Origin: Streptomyces sp. SPB162
Lineage (GTDB): Bacteria; Actinomycetota; Actinomycetes; Streptomycetales; Streptomycetaceae
DNA length: 64,000 bases
NCBI RefSeq assembly: GCF_029504575.1
Contig: NZ_JAQFII010000001.1
Coordinates: 5,091,001-5,155,000, forward strand
Direction: 5' to 3'
Both the position numbers and the translations under genes were made by a program. Under the pieces are notes generated by a model, which was given only the letters and a program-made list of their open reading frames with translations, was not told the origin of the DNA and ran no database searches. The stretch's first letter is position 1; the number at the start of each line of letters is the position of its first letter. This document shows positions 40,715 to 48,701 of the stretch, piece after piece.

Positions 40715-41626
40715 ATGAGAGTGCTGCTGCTCGGAGCCGATGGATTCCTCGGACGGCACGTGGCCGAACGGCTGCTCGCCGACCCCGCCGTACAGCTGAC
40801 CGCGCTGGGGCGCAGCGATGACGCCGACGTGCGGTTTGACCTGGCGAGCGGGGCGCCGGGGGCGCTGGCACGGTTCCTGGACGCCGTGCACCCGGGCGTC
40901 GTCGTCAACTGCGCGGGCGCCACCCGCGGCGGGGCCCGCGAGCTGACCCGGCACAACACCGTGGCGGTGGCGACCGTGTGCGAGGCGATGCGGCGCAGCA
41001 GTACCGGCGCGCGCCTCGTCCAGGTGGGATGCGCCGCCGAGTACGGGCCCTCACCGGCCGGTGCGTCCACCGCCGAGGACGCGGTGCCGCGGCCGGGCGG
41101 CCCGTACGGGGTGAGCAAGCTCGCCGCGTCCGAGCTGGTGCTGGGATCGGGTCTCGACGCGGTGGTGCTGCGGGTGTTCAGCCCGATCGGTCCGGGCACG
41201 CCGACGACTTCACCGCTGGGACGGCTGGCCGAGGCACTGCGCCGGGCGATGCAGAGCGGTGACGGCGAGTTGAAGCTCGGCGGGCTCGCCGTGCAGCGCG
41301 ACTTCATCGACGTCCGGGACGTCTCGCGCGCGGTGCACGCGGCATCGTTGTCCGCCGCGCAGGGTCTGGTGAACATCGGGTCGGGCCGGGCCGTACGTAT
41401 GCGTGACATGGCCGCCGGCCTCGCGCACGTCGCGGGGTACGACGGCACCCTGCACGAGCTGGACGAGCCGCAGGCGGCTCCCGGCCCGCCCCCGTACCCC
41501 GATGGCTGCGGCCTCTGGCAGCAGGCGGACGTGCGGACGGCCCGGGACCGCTTGGGCTGGCGGCCTCGTATCGGCCTCGAGGAATCGCTGGCCGACGTCT
41601 GGATGGAGGCGGCATGCCGCGTCTGA
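40715..41626 (+). CDS. NAD-dependent epimerase/dehydratase family protein
   Basis: The 303-residue extended SDR has the nucleotide motif GADGFLGRH (7-15), a catalytic YGVSK (Tyr131, Lys135) and the downstream RDFIDVRDVSRAV typical of sugar-nucleotide epimerases. The usual SSxxVYG Ser is replaced by a Cys context, QVGCAAEYG. In this cluster it could make the UDP-sugar for the PelF-like transferase, as PelX-type C4-epimerases do. GGGAGG precedes the ATG. The stop overlaps the spherulin-like gene by 13 bases. Confidence 0.85.
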   Translation: MRVLLLGADGFLGRHVAERLLADPAVQLTALGRSDDADVRFDLASGAPGALARFLDAVHPGVVVNCAGATRGGARELTRHNTVAVATVCEAMRRSSTGARLVQVGCAAEYGPSPAGASTAEDAVPRPGGPYGVSKLAASELVLGSGLDAVVLRVFSPIGPGTPTTSPLGRLAEALRRAMQSGDGELKLGGLAVQRDFIDVRDVSRAVHAASLSAAQGLVNIGSGRAVRMRDMAAGLAHVAGYDGTLHELDEPQAAPGPPPYPDGCGLWQQADVRTARDRLGWRPRIGLEESLADVWMEAACRV

Positions 41627-42450
41627 CACCACCGCACTTCTGGGGCACCGGGCTGCGCGACCGCTCCGGCGGCGCCGGCCCGGGGACGGGCGGCCAGGCC
41701 CGTTCCGACCGGCTCGGCTTCGGCGTCCCGGTGACCGCGCATCCGCTGGTGGCACCGGCCGAGTGGGGCGAACTCGCCCGCCCGGGAACGCCGCTGCACT
41801 GGGTGGTGCTGAACGTGGCGGGCGGCCCCGGCACCCGGCCCGACCCGCTGTACACGGAGGCGGTGGCGCGGGTCCGGGAGAGCGGGGTGCCGGTCCTCGG
41901 CCATCTGGACGCCGCGCTCGGCACCCGGCCGTTCGGCGAGCTGGTCTCGGACGCCTCCCGCTACCTCGACTGGTACCGGGTGGACGGCTACTACCTGGAC
42001 CGCGCGCCGACGGAACGCACCGAGCTGCACGAGTGCCGGCGGTTGACGACGACGCTGCGGGCGCTGCTGGCGGGCGACGACGGCGAGACCGGGCAGCAGG
42101 AGGGCGGTGCCGGGCACATCGTGCTGGGCCACGGCACGCATCCGCACCCCGGCTACGCCGAGATCGCCGACCAGCTGGTGACGTTCTCCGGCCCCTGGAG
42201 CCGTTACCGCTGGTCCGAGGCGCCGCAGTGGACGGCCGCCTACCCGCCGGAGCGCTTCGCGCACCTCGTGCACGGGATGCCGCGGTCGCATCTGGTGACG
42301 GCGATGCGGATCGCCCGCTGGCAGGGCGTGGCGACCGTCTGTTTCACCGACCGCACGGACCGGGACGGGGCCGACCCGTGGGAGGGGCTGGCCGGCTACT
42401 GGGACGAATCGGTGCGAACGTTGCGGAAGCAGCCGCCGCCCAGCATTTGA
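41614..42450 (+). CDS. Spherulin-4-like (Spherulin4 family) protein
   Basis: The 278-residue TIM-barrel-like protein has VPVTAHPLVAPAEWGEL, HWVVLNVAGGPGTRPDPLY and GHLDAALGTRP, matching the Spherulin4 family. That family includes the fungal Sph3 hydrolase of galactosaminogalactan synthesis. The position usually holding an acidic pair after a hydrophobic strand reads DGYYLDRAP (124-132), with Arg130 where Glu is common, so catalysis may differ. There is no signal peptide, so it is probably cytoplasmic. It overlaps the epimerase gene by 13 bases and closes the cluster. Confidence 0.75.
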   Translation: MPRLTPPHFWGTGLRDRSGGAGPGTGGQARSDRLGFGVPVTAHPLVAPAEWGELARPGTPLHWVVLNVAGGPGTRPDPLYTEAVARVRESGVPVLGHLDAALGTRPFGELVSDASRYLDWYRVDGYYLDRAPTERTELHECRRLTTTLRALLAGDDGETGQQEGGAGHIVLGHGTHPHPGYAEIADQLVTFSGPWSRYRWSEAPQWTAAYPPERFAHLVHGMPRSHLVTAMRIARWQGVATVCFTDRTDRDGADPWEGLAGYWDESVRTLRKQPPPSI

Positions 42451-42560
42451 GCCCATTCGGTCTCGCTCCTCGGACCGGGTGTCTCGGAATGAAGACCGGC
42501 GTGGCAGTGTTACGGAGAGAACCACCCGTACACCCGTATGCCTACCGATCCGGAGTCCCC

Positions 42561-43739
42561 GTGTCGCTGCCACCCCTGGTCGAGCCGGCTGCCGAGCTCA
42601 CCGTCGACGAGGTCCGCAGGTACTCGCGCCACCTGATCATCCCCGATGTGGGGATGGACGGACAGAAGCGGCTGAAGAACGCCAAGGTGCTGTGTGTCGG
42701 CGCCGGCGGCCTCGGCTCGCCGGCCCTCATGTACCTGGCCGCCGCCGGTGTCGGCACGCTCGGCATCGTGGAGTTCGACGAGGTCGACGAGTCGAACCTG
42801 CAGCGCCAGATCATCCACAGCCAGGCGGACATCGGCCGTTCCAAGGCCCAGTCCGCGCGCGATTCCGTCCTCGGCATCAACCCGTACGTGAACGTCGTTC
42901 TCCACGAGGAGCGCCTCGAGGCCGAGAACGTCATGGAGATCTTCTCCCAGTACGACCTGATCGTCGACGGCACGGACAACTTCGCGACCCGCTACCTGGT
43001 CAACGACGCGTGCGTGCTGCTGGACAAGCCCTACGTCTGGGGCTCGATCTACCGCTTCGACGGTCAGGCGTCCGTCTTCTGGAGCGAGCACGGCCCGTGC
43101 TACCGCTGCCTGTACCCGGAGCCCCCGCCCCCCGGCATGGTCCCCTCCTGCGCCGAGGGCGGCGTGCTGGGCGTGCTCTGCGCGTCCATCGGGGCGATCC
43201 AGGTCACCGAGGCGATCAAGCTGCTCGCCGGCATCGGCGACCCGCTGGTCGGCCGTCTGATGATCTACGACGCCCTGGAGATGACCTACCGCCAGGTCAA
43301 GGTCCGCAAGGACCCGGAGTGCGCGGTCTGCGGTGAGAACCCGACCGTCACCGAGCTGATCGACTACGAGGCCTTCTGCGGCGTCGTCTCCGAGGAGGCC
43401 CAGGAGGCCGCCGCGGGCTCGACGATCACTCCGAAGCAGCTCAAGGAGTGGATCGACGACGGCGAGAACATCGAGATCATCGATGTCCGCGAGCCGAACG
43501 AGTACGAGATCGTCTCCATCCCGGGCGCCAAGCTCATCCCCAAGGGCGAGTTCCTGATGGGCACCGCCCTGCAGAACCTGCCCCAGGACAAGCGCATCGT
43601 CCTGCACTGCAAGACGGGTGTCCGCTCCGCGGAAGTCCTCGCCGTCCTGAAGTCCGCGGGCTTCGCGGACGCGGTGCACGTCGGCGGCGGCGTCATCGGC
43701 TGGGTGCACACGATCGAGCCGCACAAGCCGGTCTACTAG
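42561..43739 (+). CDS. moeZ: Adenylyltransferase/sulfurtransferase MoeZ
   Basis: The 392-residue enzyme joins an N-terminal ThiF/MoeB adenylation domain to a C-terminal rhodanese domain. The first has GAGGLGSP near 40-47, DGTDNFATRYLVND and the zinc pairs CYRC and CAVC. The second has IDVREPNEYEI and the active-site HCKTGVRS. It activates small sulfur carriers (for molybdopterin, thiamine or cysteine-type pathways) and loads sulfur onto them. The GTG at 42561 has GGAG upstream. An in-frame ATG at 42489 would add a segment containing a rare TTA codon and is less likely. Confidence 0.93.
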   Translation: MSLPPLVEPAAELTVDEVRRYSRHLIIPDVGMDGQKRLKNAKVLCVGAGGLGSPALMYLAAAGVGTLGIVEFDEVDESNLQRQIIHSQADIGRSKAQSARDSVLGINPYVNVVLHEERLEAENVMEIFSQYDLIVDGTDNFATRYLVNDACVLLDKPYVWGSIYRFDGQASVFWSEHGPCYRCLYPEPPPPGMVPSCAEGGVLGVLCASIGAIQVTEAIKLLAGIGDPLVGRLMIYDALEMTYRQVKVRKDPECAVCGENPTVTELIDYEAFCGVVSEEAQEAAAGSTITPKQLKEWIDDGENIEIIDVREPNEYEIVSIPGAKLIPKGEFLMGTALQNLPQDKRIVLHCKTGVRSAEVLAVLKSAGFADAVHVGGGVIGWVHTIEPHKPVY

Positions 43740-43750
43740 TCGCGCACACG

Positions 43751-43788
43751 GAGGGGCCCGCACACCGTCATCGGCGTGCGGGCCCCTC
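43751..43788. terminator. Bidirectional terminator, 13-bp perfect stem
   Basis: GAGGGGCCCGCAC (43751-43763) pairs exactly with GTGCGGGCCCCTC (43776-43788). It lies between moeZ and the convergent peptidase gene. Confidence 0.85.
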
Positions 43789-43796
43789 CCGCGTAC

Positions 43797-45407
43797 TCAC
43801 GAACAGGTCGTGCCCTTGGCCGGCACCTTCCCGTCCAGCAGATAGGCGTTGACGGTCTTCGTCATGCAGGCGTTGCCGCTGTTGTACGCGCCGTGCCCCT
43901 CGCCCTTGTACGTGATCTCGACCCCGACGTCCGCACCGAGCCCAGCCGCCATCTTCCCGGCGCCCTCGTACGGCGTGGCGGGGTCGCCCGTGTTGCCGAC
44001 GACGAGCAGGGGCGCGGCGCCCGGGGCGCTCACGTCCGGCGTCGTCCAGTTCCCCTGCACCGGCCAGCCGGTGCAGGCCGGAAGGCTCCAGGCCAGGAAA
44101 TCGCCGAAGACCGGCGAGGCCCGACGGAACGCGGGCAGCTTCTCCTTCACCTGGTCCTGGGTGTAACGCTGCTTTGCGTCGGCGCAGTTGACCGCGGTGT
44201 TGGCCGGCATCAGGTTGTTGTAGCGGCCCTTCTCGTCCCGGCCGGCGAACGAGTCGGCGAAGGCGAGCAGCAGGTTGCCGTGACCGGTCGCCTTGGCCTC
44301 GTTGAGCGCCATGGTCAGGTACTTCCAGTCGTCCTTCGAGTACAGCGTGGCCGCGATCCCGTTGGTCGCGATGGTCTGGGTGACCTCGCGGCCGTCGTTG
44401 GTCGGCAGCGGCTTCCCGTCGAGCTTCGCCAGGAACGCGGCGATCCACTGGTCGCCGGCCTGCCGGCTGTGGCCGGTCGGGCAGTCGGCGGTGTGCTTCG
44501 CGCAGTCCGTCATGTAGTTGTCCAGCGCGAGCTGGAAGCCCTTCGCCTGGCCGATACCGGCCTGCTCCGGGTCGAGCGTCGGGTCGACCACACCGTCGAG
44601 GACCGCGCGGCCCACCTTGCGCGGGAACAGGTGGGCGTAGACGCCGCCGAGCTCCGTCCCATACGAGATGCCGAAGTAGTGCAGCCGGTCATCGCCCAGG
44701 ACCTGGCGCATCAGATCCATGTCGCGAGCGGCACTGACCGTGTCCACGTGCGGCAGCACGTCACCGGAGTTCTTCACGCACGCCGCCACCAGCTTCTTCA
44801 GGTCCGCCTGCTGCGCCCGCATCTCCTCGGGCGTGTCAGGGGTGCCGTCGACCGACCGGGAGGCGTCCGTGGCCCGGTCGTCCAGGCACGTGACCCCCCG
44901 GCTCTCGCCGACGCCGCGCGGATCGAAGCTCACCAGGTCGTAGCGCGACCGCAGCTTCGCGTAGTCCTTGCCGAACGACGGCAGCGCGGCCACCCCGGAC
45001 CCGCCGGGGCCACCGAAGTTGAACACCAGCGACCCGATCCGGCCGCTGCCGCCCGTGGCCTTGGCGCGGATCATCGCGAGGCCGATGGTCGGCCCGTCCG
45101 GCTTCGCGTAGTCCAGCGGCGCCTTGAGCGTCGAGCACTGCCACTCGCTCCCCGGCGCCTTGCCGTCCGCCCCCTGCGCCACACTCGGCGCCGGGCACCG
45201 CCGCCAGCTCAGCTTCTGCCCGGTCAGCGAGCCGGGCAGGGCGGCCTGCGCCCCGGCGGACGGCGTTTCGCCGCCCGTCGCGGAGGCCGTCGACGACGGC
45301 TTGTCGTCAGCGGCCTTGGAGTCCCCGCCCGTACACCCCGCGGCCCCCAGCGCCATGACCAACGCGACACCGACCACCACGTCGCGCCGCACGCGTACGT
45401 TGCTCAT
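43797..45407 (-). CDS. Secreted TAP-like alpha/beta hydrolase (tripeptidyl aminopeptidase type)
   Basis: The 536-residue lipoprotein has a signal ending LGAAGC, then an alpha/beta hydrolase with NFGGPGGSG (oxyanion), nucleophile elbow GISYGTELG, Asp in GNTGDPATP and His in GEGHGAY. This is the streptomycete Tap/SlpD/SlpE layout, which removes short N-terminal peptides outside the cell. Several Cys pairs fit an extracellular enzyme. ATG 45407 follows AAGGA; GTG 45422 is an alternative. Confidence 0.88.
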   Translation of the reverse strand: MSNVRVRRDVVVGVALVMALGAAGCTGGDSKAADDKPSSTASATGGETPSAGAQAALPGSLTGQKLSWRRCPAPSVAQGADGKAPGSEWQCSTLKAPLDYAKPDGPTIGLAMIRAKATGGSGRIGSLVFNFGGPGGSGVAALPSFGKDYAKLRSRYDLVSFDPRGVGESRGVTCLDDRATDASRSVDGTPDTPEEMRAQQADLKKLVAACVKNSGDVLPHVDTVSAARDMDLMRQVLGDDRLHYFGISYGTELGGVYAHLFPRKVGRAVLDGVVDPTLDPEQAGIGQAKGFQLALDNYMTDCAKHTADCPTGHSRQAGDQWIAAFLAKLDGKPLPTNDGREVTQTIATNGIAATLYSKDDWKYLTMALNEAKATGHGNLLLAFADSFAGRDEKGRYNNLMPANTAVNCADAKQRYTQDQVKEKLPAFRRASPVFGDFLAWSLPACTGWPVQGNWTTPDVSAPGAAPLLVVGNTGDPATPYEGAGKMAAGLGADVGVEITYKGEGHGAYNSGNACMTKTVNAYLLDGKVPAKGTTCS

Positions 45408-45513
45408 GAATCCTTCTCCCACCCGTTGTTCTCAATGCCCGGATGATCCCATACGGGCGGATAGTTCTGCGCGTGATCAGGGCGGGGGCGCGTGGCGGAC
45501 GCGGTCCGGGGGA

Positions 45514-46569
45514 TCAGCGGACGATGCTCTGGATTTCGCGGACGGTGACGGGCTTGGGCTCGTCGATGACGCCGTTGGGCAGCCCGTCGCCCGCGCCGTT
45601 GGAGCCGACCCAGGTAACCGTCCACGTCGCGGTGACGTTGAGCTGGTACGCGCCGGAGCGCGCGGTCGAACGGAGATACGTGACGCCGCAGGGCGGGTTG
45701 CCGGCCGCGCCCTTGGAGTACGCGGCGCCCACCGTGCCGTCGGAGGCGATCGGGCATTCACCCGAGCCGGGGAACACGGTCGCGTCGGGTGTACCGGGCT
45801 CGATACGCACGCTGCTCGCCTTCGCGGTGGTCTCCGCCCAGATCTGGCGGCCGCCCCCGAGATCCACGGACGCGCGGACCTTCACCGGCGTGTACTTCTC
45901 CTTCAGCCATACCCAGGTCGGCAGGTTGACCGTCTGCGCCGTCGCCGGGCTCATGGTGATCGTCACGCCCGGGAGGCGCGTGCTCGCGTAGGCGAGCTTG
46001 GAGAGCATCTCCGGAGTGATCACGTGCCTCGTCCCGGCCGGCGGCGGATCGCCGTTCGGCACCCACTTCGGATTCTGGTCGTTGCAGGACATCTGGTCGA
46101 ACTCGCTGGCGGCGGGGTTGGTGGACACCGCCCACCACTGGCCCTTGCCCTCCTGCTCGACGTTGAAGTCCTTGTAGCCCTTCTCACCGGGGTAGTCGAA
46201 GCCGTCCTGGTAGTGCGCGAGGTCCTGACCCATGGCGGTGGAAAAGCTTCCATGGACCTGGGGCGACACCTCCTTGTAGCTCTGGGTGTACTTGTCCTTG
46301 AACTCCTGCGCGCCGTACTTCGGCCCGAACCAGCACGGTGGCGGCGTCCAGGACGTATCCACCGAGGCGATCTGCTTGCGACCGGGATCGGTGGCGCCGG
46401 GCGTCACGGGGACGACGCTGTAGCCGGCGGCGGCGTTCAGGTTGCCTTCGTGGTTGCCGCCCTTCACCTGGGTCGTGGGCGGCTTGGGCAGGTCCTCGTC
46501 GGCGTAACTCGTTCCCGCCGCGGCTACGACAGCGACAGCGGCGAGGGCCAACGCCCTTCGCAGCGGCAC
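45514..46569 (-). CDS. Secreted protein of unknown function
   Basis: The 351-residue product has a signal peptide (LALAAVAVVAAAGTSYA, cleavage before DEDLP). The mature domain is Trp-, Pro- and Gly-rich and contains four Cys (PPCWFGPKYG, DQMSCNDQNP, SGECPIASD, NPPCGVTYL), probably two disulfides. It looks beta-rich, and no family was recognised. It lies 8 bases after the lipoprotein gene and is surely cotranscribed with it. The GTG at 46569 has AGGA 6 bases upstream. Confidence 0.75.
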   Translation of the reverse strand: MPLRRALALAAVAVVAAAGTSYADEDLPKPPTTQVKGGNHEGNLNAAAGYSVVPVTPGATDPGRKQIASVDTSWTPPPCWFGPKYGAQEFKDKYTQSYKEVSPQVHGSFSTAMGQDLAHYQDGFDYPGEKGYKDFNVEQEGKGQWWAVSTNPAASEFDQMSCNDQNPKWVPNGDPPPAGTRHVITPEMLSKLAYASTRLPGVTITMSPATAQTVNLPTWVWLKEKYTPVKVRASVDLGGGRQIWAETTAKASSVRIEPGTPDATVFPGSGECPIASDGTVGAAYSKGAAGNPPCGVTYLRSTARSGAYQLNVTATWTVTWVGSNGAGDGLPNGVIDEPKPVTVREIQSIVR

Positions 46570-46577
46570 CGCGTGTC

Positions 46578-47243
46578 CTATTGCTTGCACTGCTGGGCAC
46601 TCTCCTTCACCACGATGGACTGGGCCTGCCACAGATCGACAGTGGGCCGGAACTTCGTCAGAACGATCTCGTAGAACGCGTAGCTCTTGACGCTCTCCGC
46701 GTTGACGTGGACCTTCCCGGTCGGGATCTCCTTGCTGAACAACTTGGCCTGGTTCTCGCAGAACGTGACCTTGGCGGAGGTCTTGTTGGACGCGATCTGG
46801 ACCTCGGGCCGGTAGTAGCGGTCGGTGCCGGTGAGGGTCCGCTTCAGGTCCACTCGGAGCTTGATGTAGCTCTTCCCGTACGAAAGGGCCTTGTCCGTGG
46901 CGTAGGTCTGCAGGCCGCTTTCCGCGAAGCTCTGCTTGACGACCCCGTGCACGAGGGACTGCATGAAGTTCGCCGTCGTGCTCAGCACCAGCGCCTGCGT
47001 GTGGTCCGCCGGTGCCTGCCAGTCGAAGTTCAGTTTCAGGTCGGCCGGTAGCGCCAGGGCCGGGTCGATCGTCGGGGCGCCGGTTGCCGCGGGGGTGGTT
47101 GCCGGTGCGGAGGGCGCGGTCGTCGCGACGCCTGGGATCTTGTCGCCGTCGTCGGATCCGCCCCCGCCCCCGCCGCAGGCGGTGAGCAGGAGGGCGGTCG
47201 CGGTCGCGAGGGCGGCGGCGGTGAGCGCTGTGGGGGCTCGCAT
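46578..47243 (-). CDS. Lipoprotein of unknown function
   Basis: The 221-residue product has a signal peptide with lipobox LLTAC followed by a Gly-run, then a Thr/Pro-rich linker to about residue 65. A compact domain follows (LKLNFDWQAPADHTQALVLS ... TVDLWQAQSIVVKES). No family was recognised. It and the secreted protein that follows form a two-gene unit exported to the outer face of the membrane. The ATG at 47243 begins this unit; 177 bases upstream contain no other gene. Confidence 0.75.
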   Translation of the reverse strand: MRAPTALTAAALATATALLLTACGGGGGGSDDGDKIPGVATTAPSAPATTPAATGAPTIDPALALPADLKLNFDWQAPADHTQALVLSTTANFMQSLVHGVVKQSFAESGLQTYATDKALSYGKSYIKLRVDLKRTLTGTDRYYRPEVQIASNKTSAKVTFCENQAKLFSKEIPTGKVHVNAESVKSYAFYEIVLTKFRPTVDLWQAQSIVVKESAQQCKQ

Positions 47244-47420
47244 GAAGGTGAAGGGCTCCCGGTCGGTGGGTGGGCACCGGCGGGTCAGCTCTGTGTACGT
47301 CCCCGTGGTCCCCGTACGTAGGACGTACGACGTTACCCAAGCAACGCAGGAGGCGCGAGGGAGAGCCTGTGCCTAACGCGTCACGGTCATGTCACTGTCG
47401 GCGTTCGGGGCCGGGGGGCG

Positions 47421-48539
47421 TCACCAGTAGCGGCCCTCGATCATCGCCTCCAGCGACGTGCGGTGCATGATCAGGTCGTCCGGGTCGGCGGGCAGGGGGC
47501 GTTCGCCGAAGTGGAGCTGGCGGTAGCCGATGCGGAGCATCACGTTGGCGTGCCGGATGGCCGCGTAGAGGGTGTGGAAGTCCAGGTCGCGAGGGGTGTG
47601 GCCGGTGGCGTCGCGGTAGCGGTCGGTGATGGCGTCGCGGGTCATGAAGTCGGGGAGGCCCGGGTGGCCGGTCTGCTCCGTGAGGTCCTGGAAGAAGCGG
47701 TGGAGGTAGATCATCCAGGCGACGTCGAGCTCGCGGGGACCGAGCGCGGCCATCTCCCAGTCGAGGACGGCCACCGGTTCGAAGCCCGCGTAGAGAATGT
47801 TGCCGATACGGGCGTCGCCCCAGCTCAGGACGGTGGGGCCGGGGTCTGCCGGCCAGATTTCGTCGAGCCGGTCGAAGGCGCGCTCGATGAGCGGCGAGCG
47901 GGGGTGGCCGTCGATGACCCAGTGGTAGTACTCGCGTTGGGCCGCGACGTGGTCGCGCAGCGCGTCGCCGGACGCTCCGGCCAGGAACGCGACCGACTCG
48001 ACCGGGACGGTGTGCAGTTCGGCCAGTACGTCGACGGTGGAGTGCTGCAGGTGCTCGCGGTCGGCGGGGTCGGCGTCGTAGAGCCAGTTGTCGCCGTAGG
48101 TGTACGGCATGACGTCGGGCGGCACCCGCCCCTCGACGCGCTCCATGACGAAGAACGGCGCGCCGAGCGGCGCCGGGTCGGTCTCCAGGCACAGCAGGGC
48201 CGGGACGGGTGCCTTGCTGTGCCGGGCGACGGCCTCGATGGTGCGGTACTGGCGCTCCATGTCGTAGACGGGGAAGGCCGCGTGGCTGTCCGGGTCGGCG
48301 GCCAGCCGCAGGACGCAGTGGCGCAGTTGCTGGCGGGCGGTGCCGCTCCTGTGCGGGACGGCGAGGTCGAACAGGACGGTCTCGCTGGACATGCCGTTGG
48401 AGGACGGGACCCGGAAGGAGCGGGTGTGCGCGCCGGGCTCGCGCGCGTGCAGCCAGGCGTCGAGCCGCTGCCGGAGGAGCTGGGGATCGCGGGTGCTGGT
48501 GGTCATGCGCGGCGCGGGGGGCGGGGTCGGGCTCGACAC
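47421..48539 (-). CDS. Phosphotransferase family (APH/ACAD10-like) protein
   Basis: The 372-residue protein has the kinase-like APH fold with the catalytic loop LSWGDARIGNIL (Asp and Asn present) and the metal motif AVLDWEMA. An N-lobe segment APFFVMERVEGRVP is also present. Such proteins phosphorylate small hydroxylated substrates; the ACAD10/11 group acts on hydroxyacyl-CoAs. The GTG at 48539 follows AAGGAGGAA. The neighbouring 48702 gene is of a family often paired with these phosphotransferases, so they may act in one pathway. Confidence 0.85.
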   Translation of the reverse strand: MSSPTPPPAPRMTTSTRDPQLLRQRLDAWLHAREPGAHTRSFRVPSSNGMSSETVLFDLAVPHRSGTARQQLRHCVLRLAADPDSHAAFPVYDMERQYRTIEAVARHSKAPVPALLCLETDPAPLGAPFFVMERVEGRVPPDVMPYTYGDNWLYDADPADREHLQHSTVDVLAELHTVPVESVAFLAGASGDALRDHVAAQREYYHWVIDGHPRSPLIERAFDRLDEIWPADPGPTVLSWGDARIGNILYAGFEPVAVLDWEMAALGPRELDVAWMIYLHRFFQDLTEQTGHPGLPDFMTRDAITDRYRDATGHTPRDLDFHTLYAAIRHANVMLRIGYRQLHFGERPLPADPDDLIMHRTSLEAMIEGRYW

Positions 48540-48701
48540 GGTTCCTCCTTGCGGGCCTTGCCGGACAGGGGCTTCGGCTACCCCCCATTCTTTGCCGGGT
48601 TCGGAGGGGGATACGCGGCCGTGCTCCAACGGGCTACGCGTTGACGAACGGAAGTTGACGGACGGAAGTCGACGGACAGGTGGGCGGGGGCCGGACAGGG
48701 G

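Noticed and set aside
48648..48675. Two tandem 14-bp units (ACGGAAGTTGACGG-like) upstream of the phosphotransferase gene
   Set aside because: Only two copies with one mismatch in a short spacer; too little to call a regulatory site or element.
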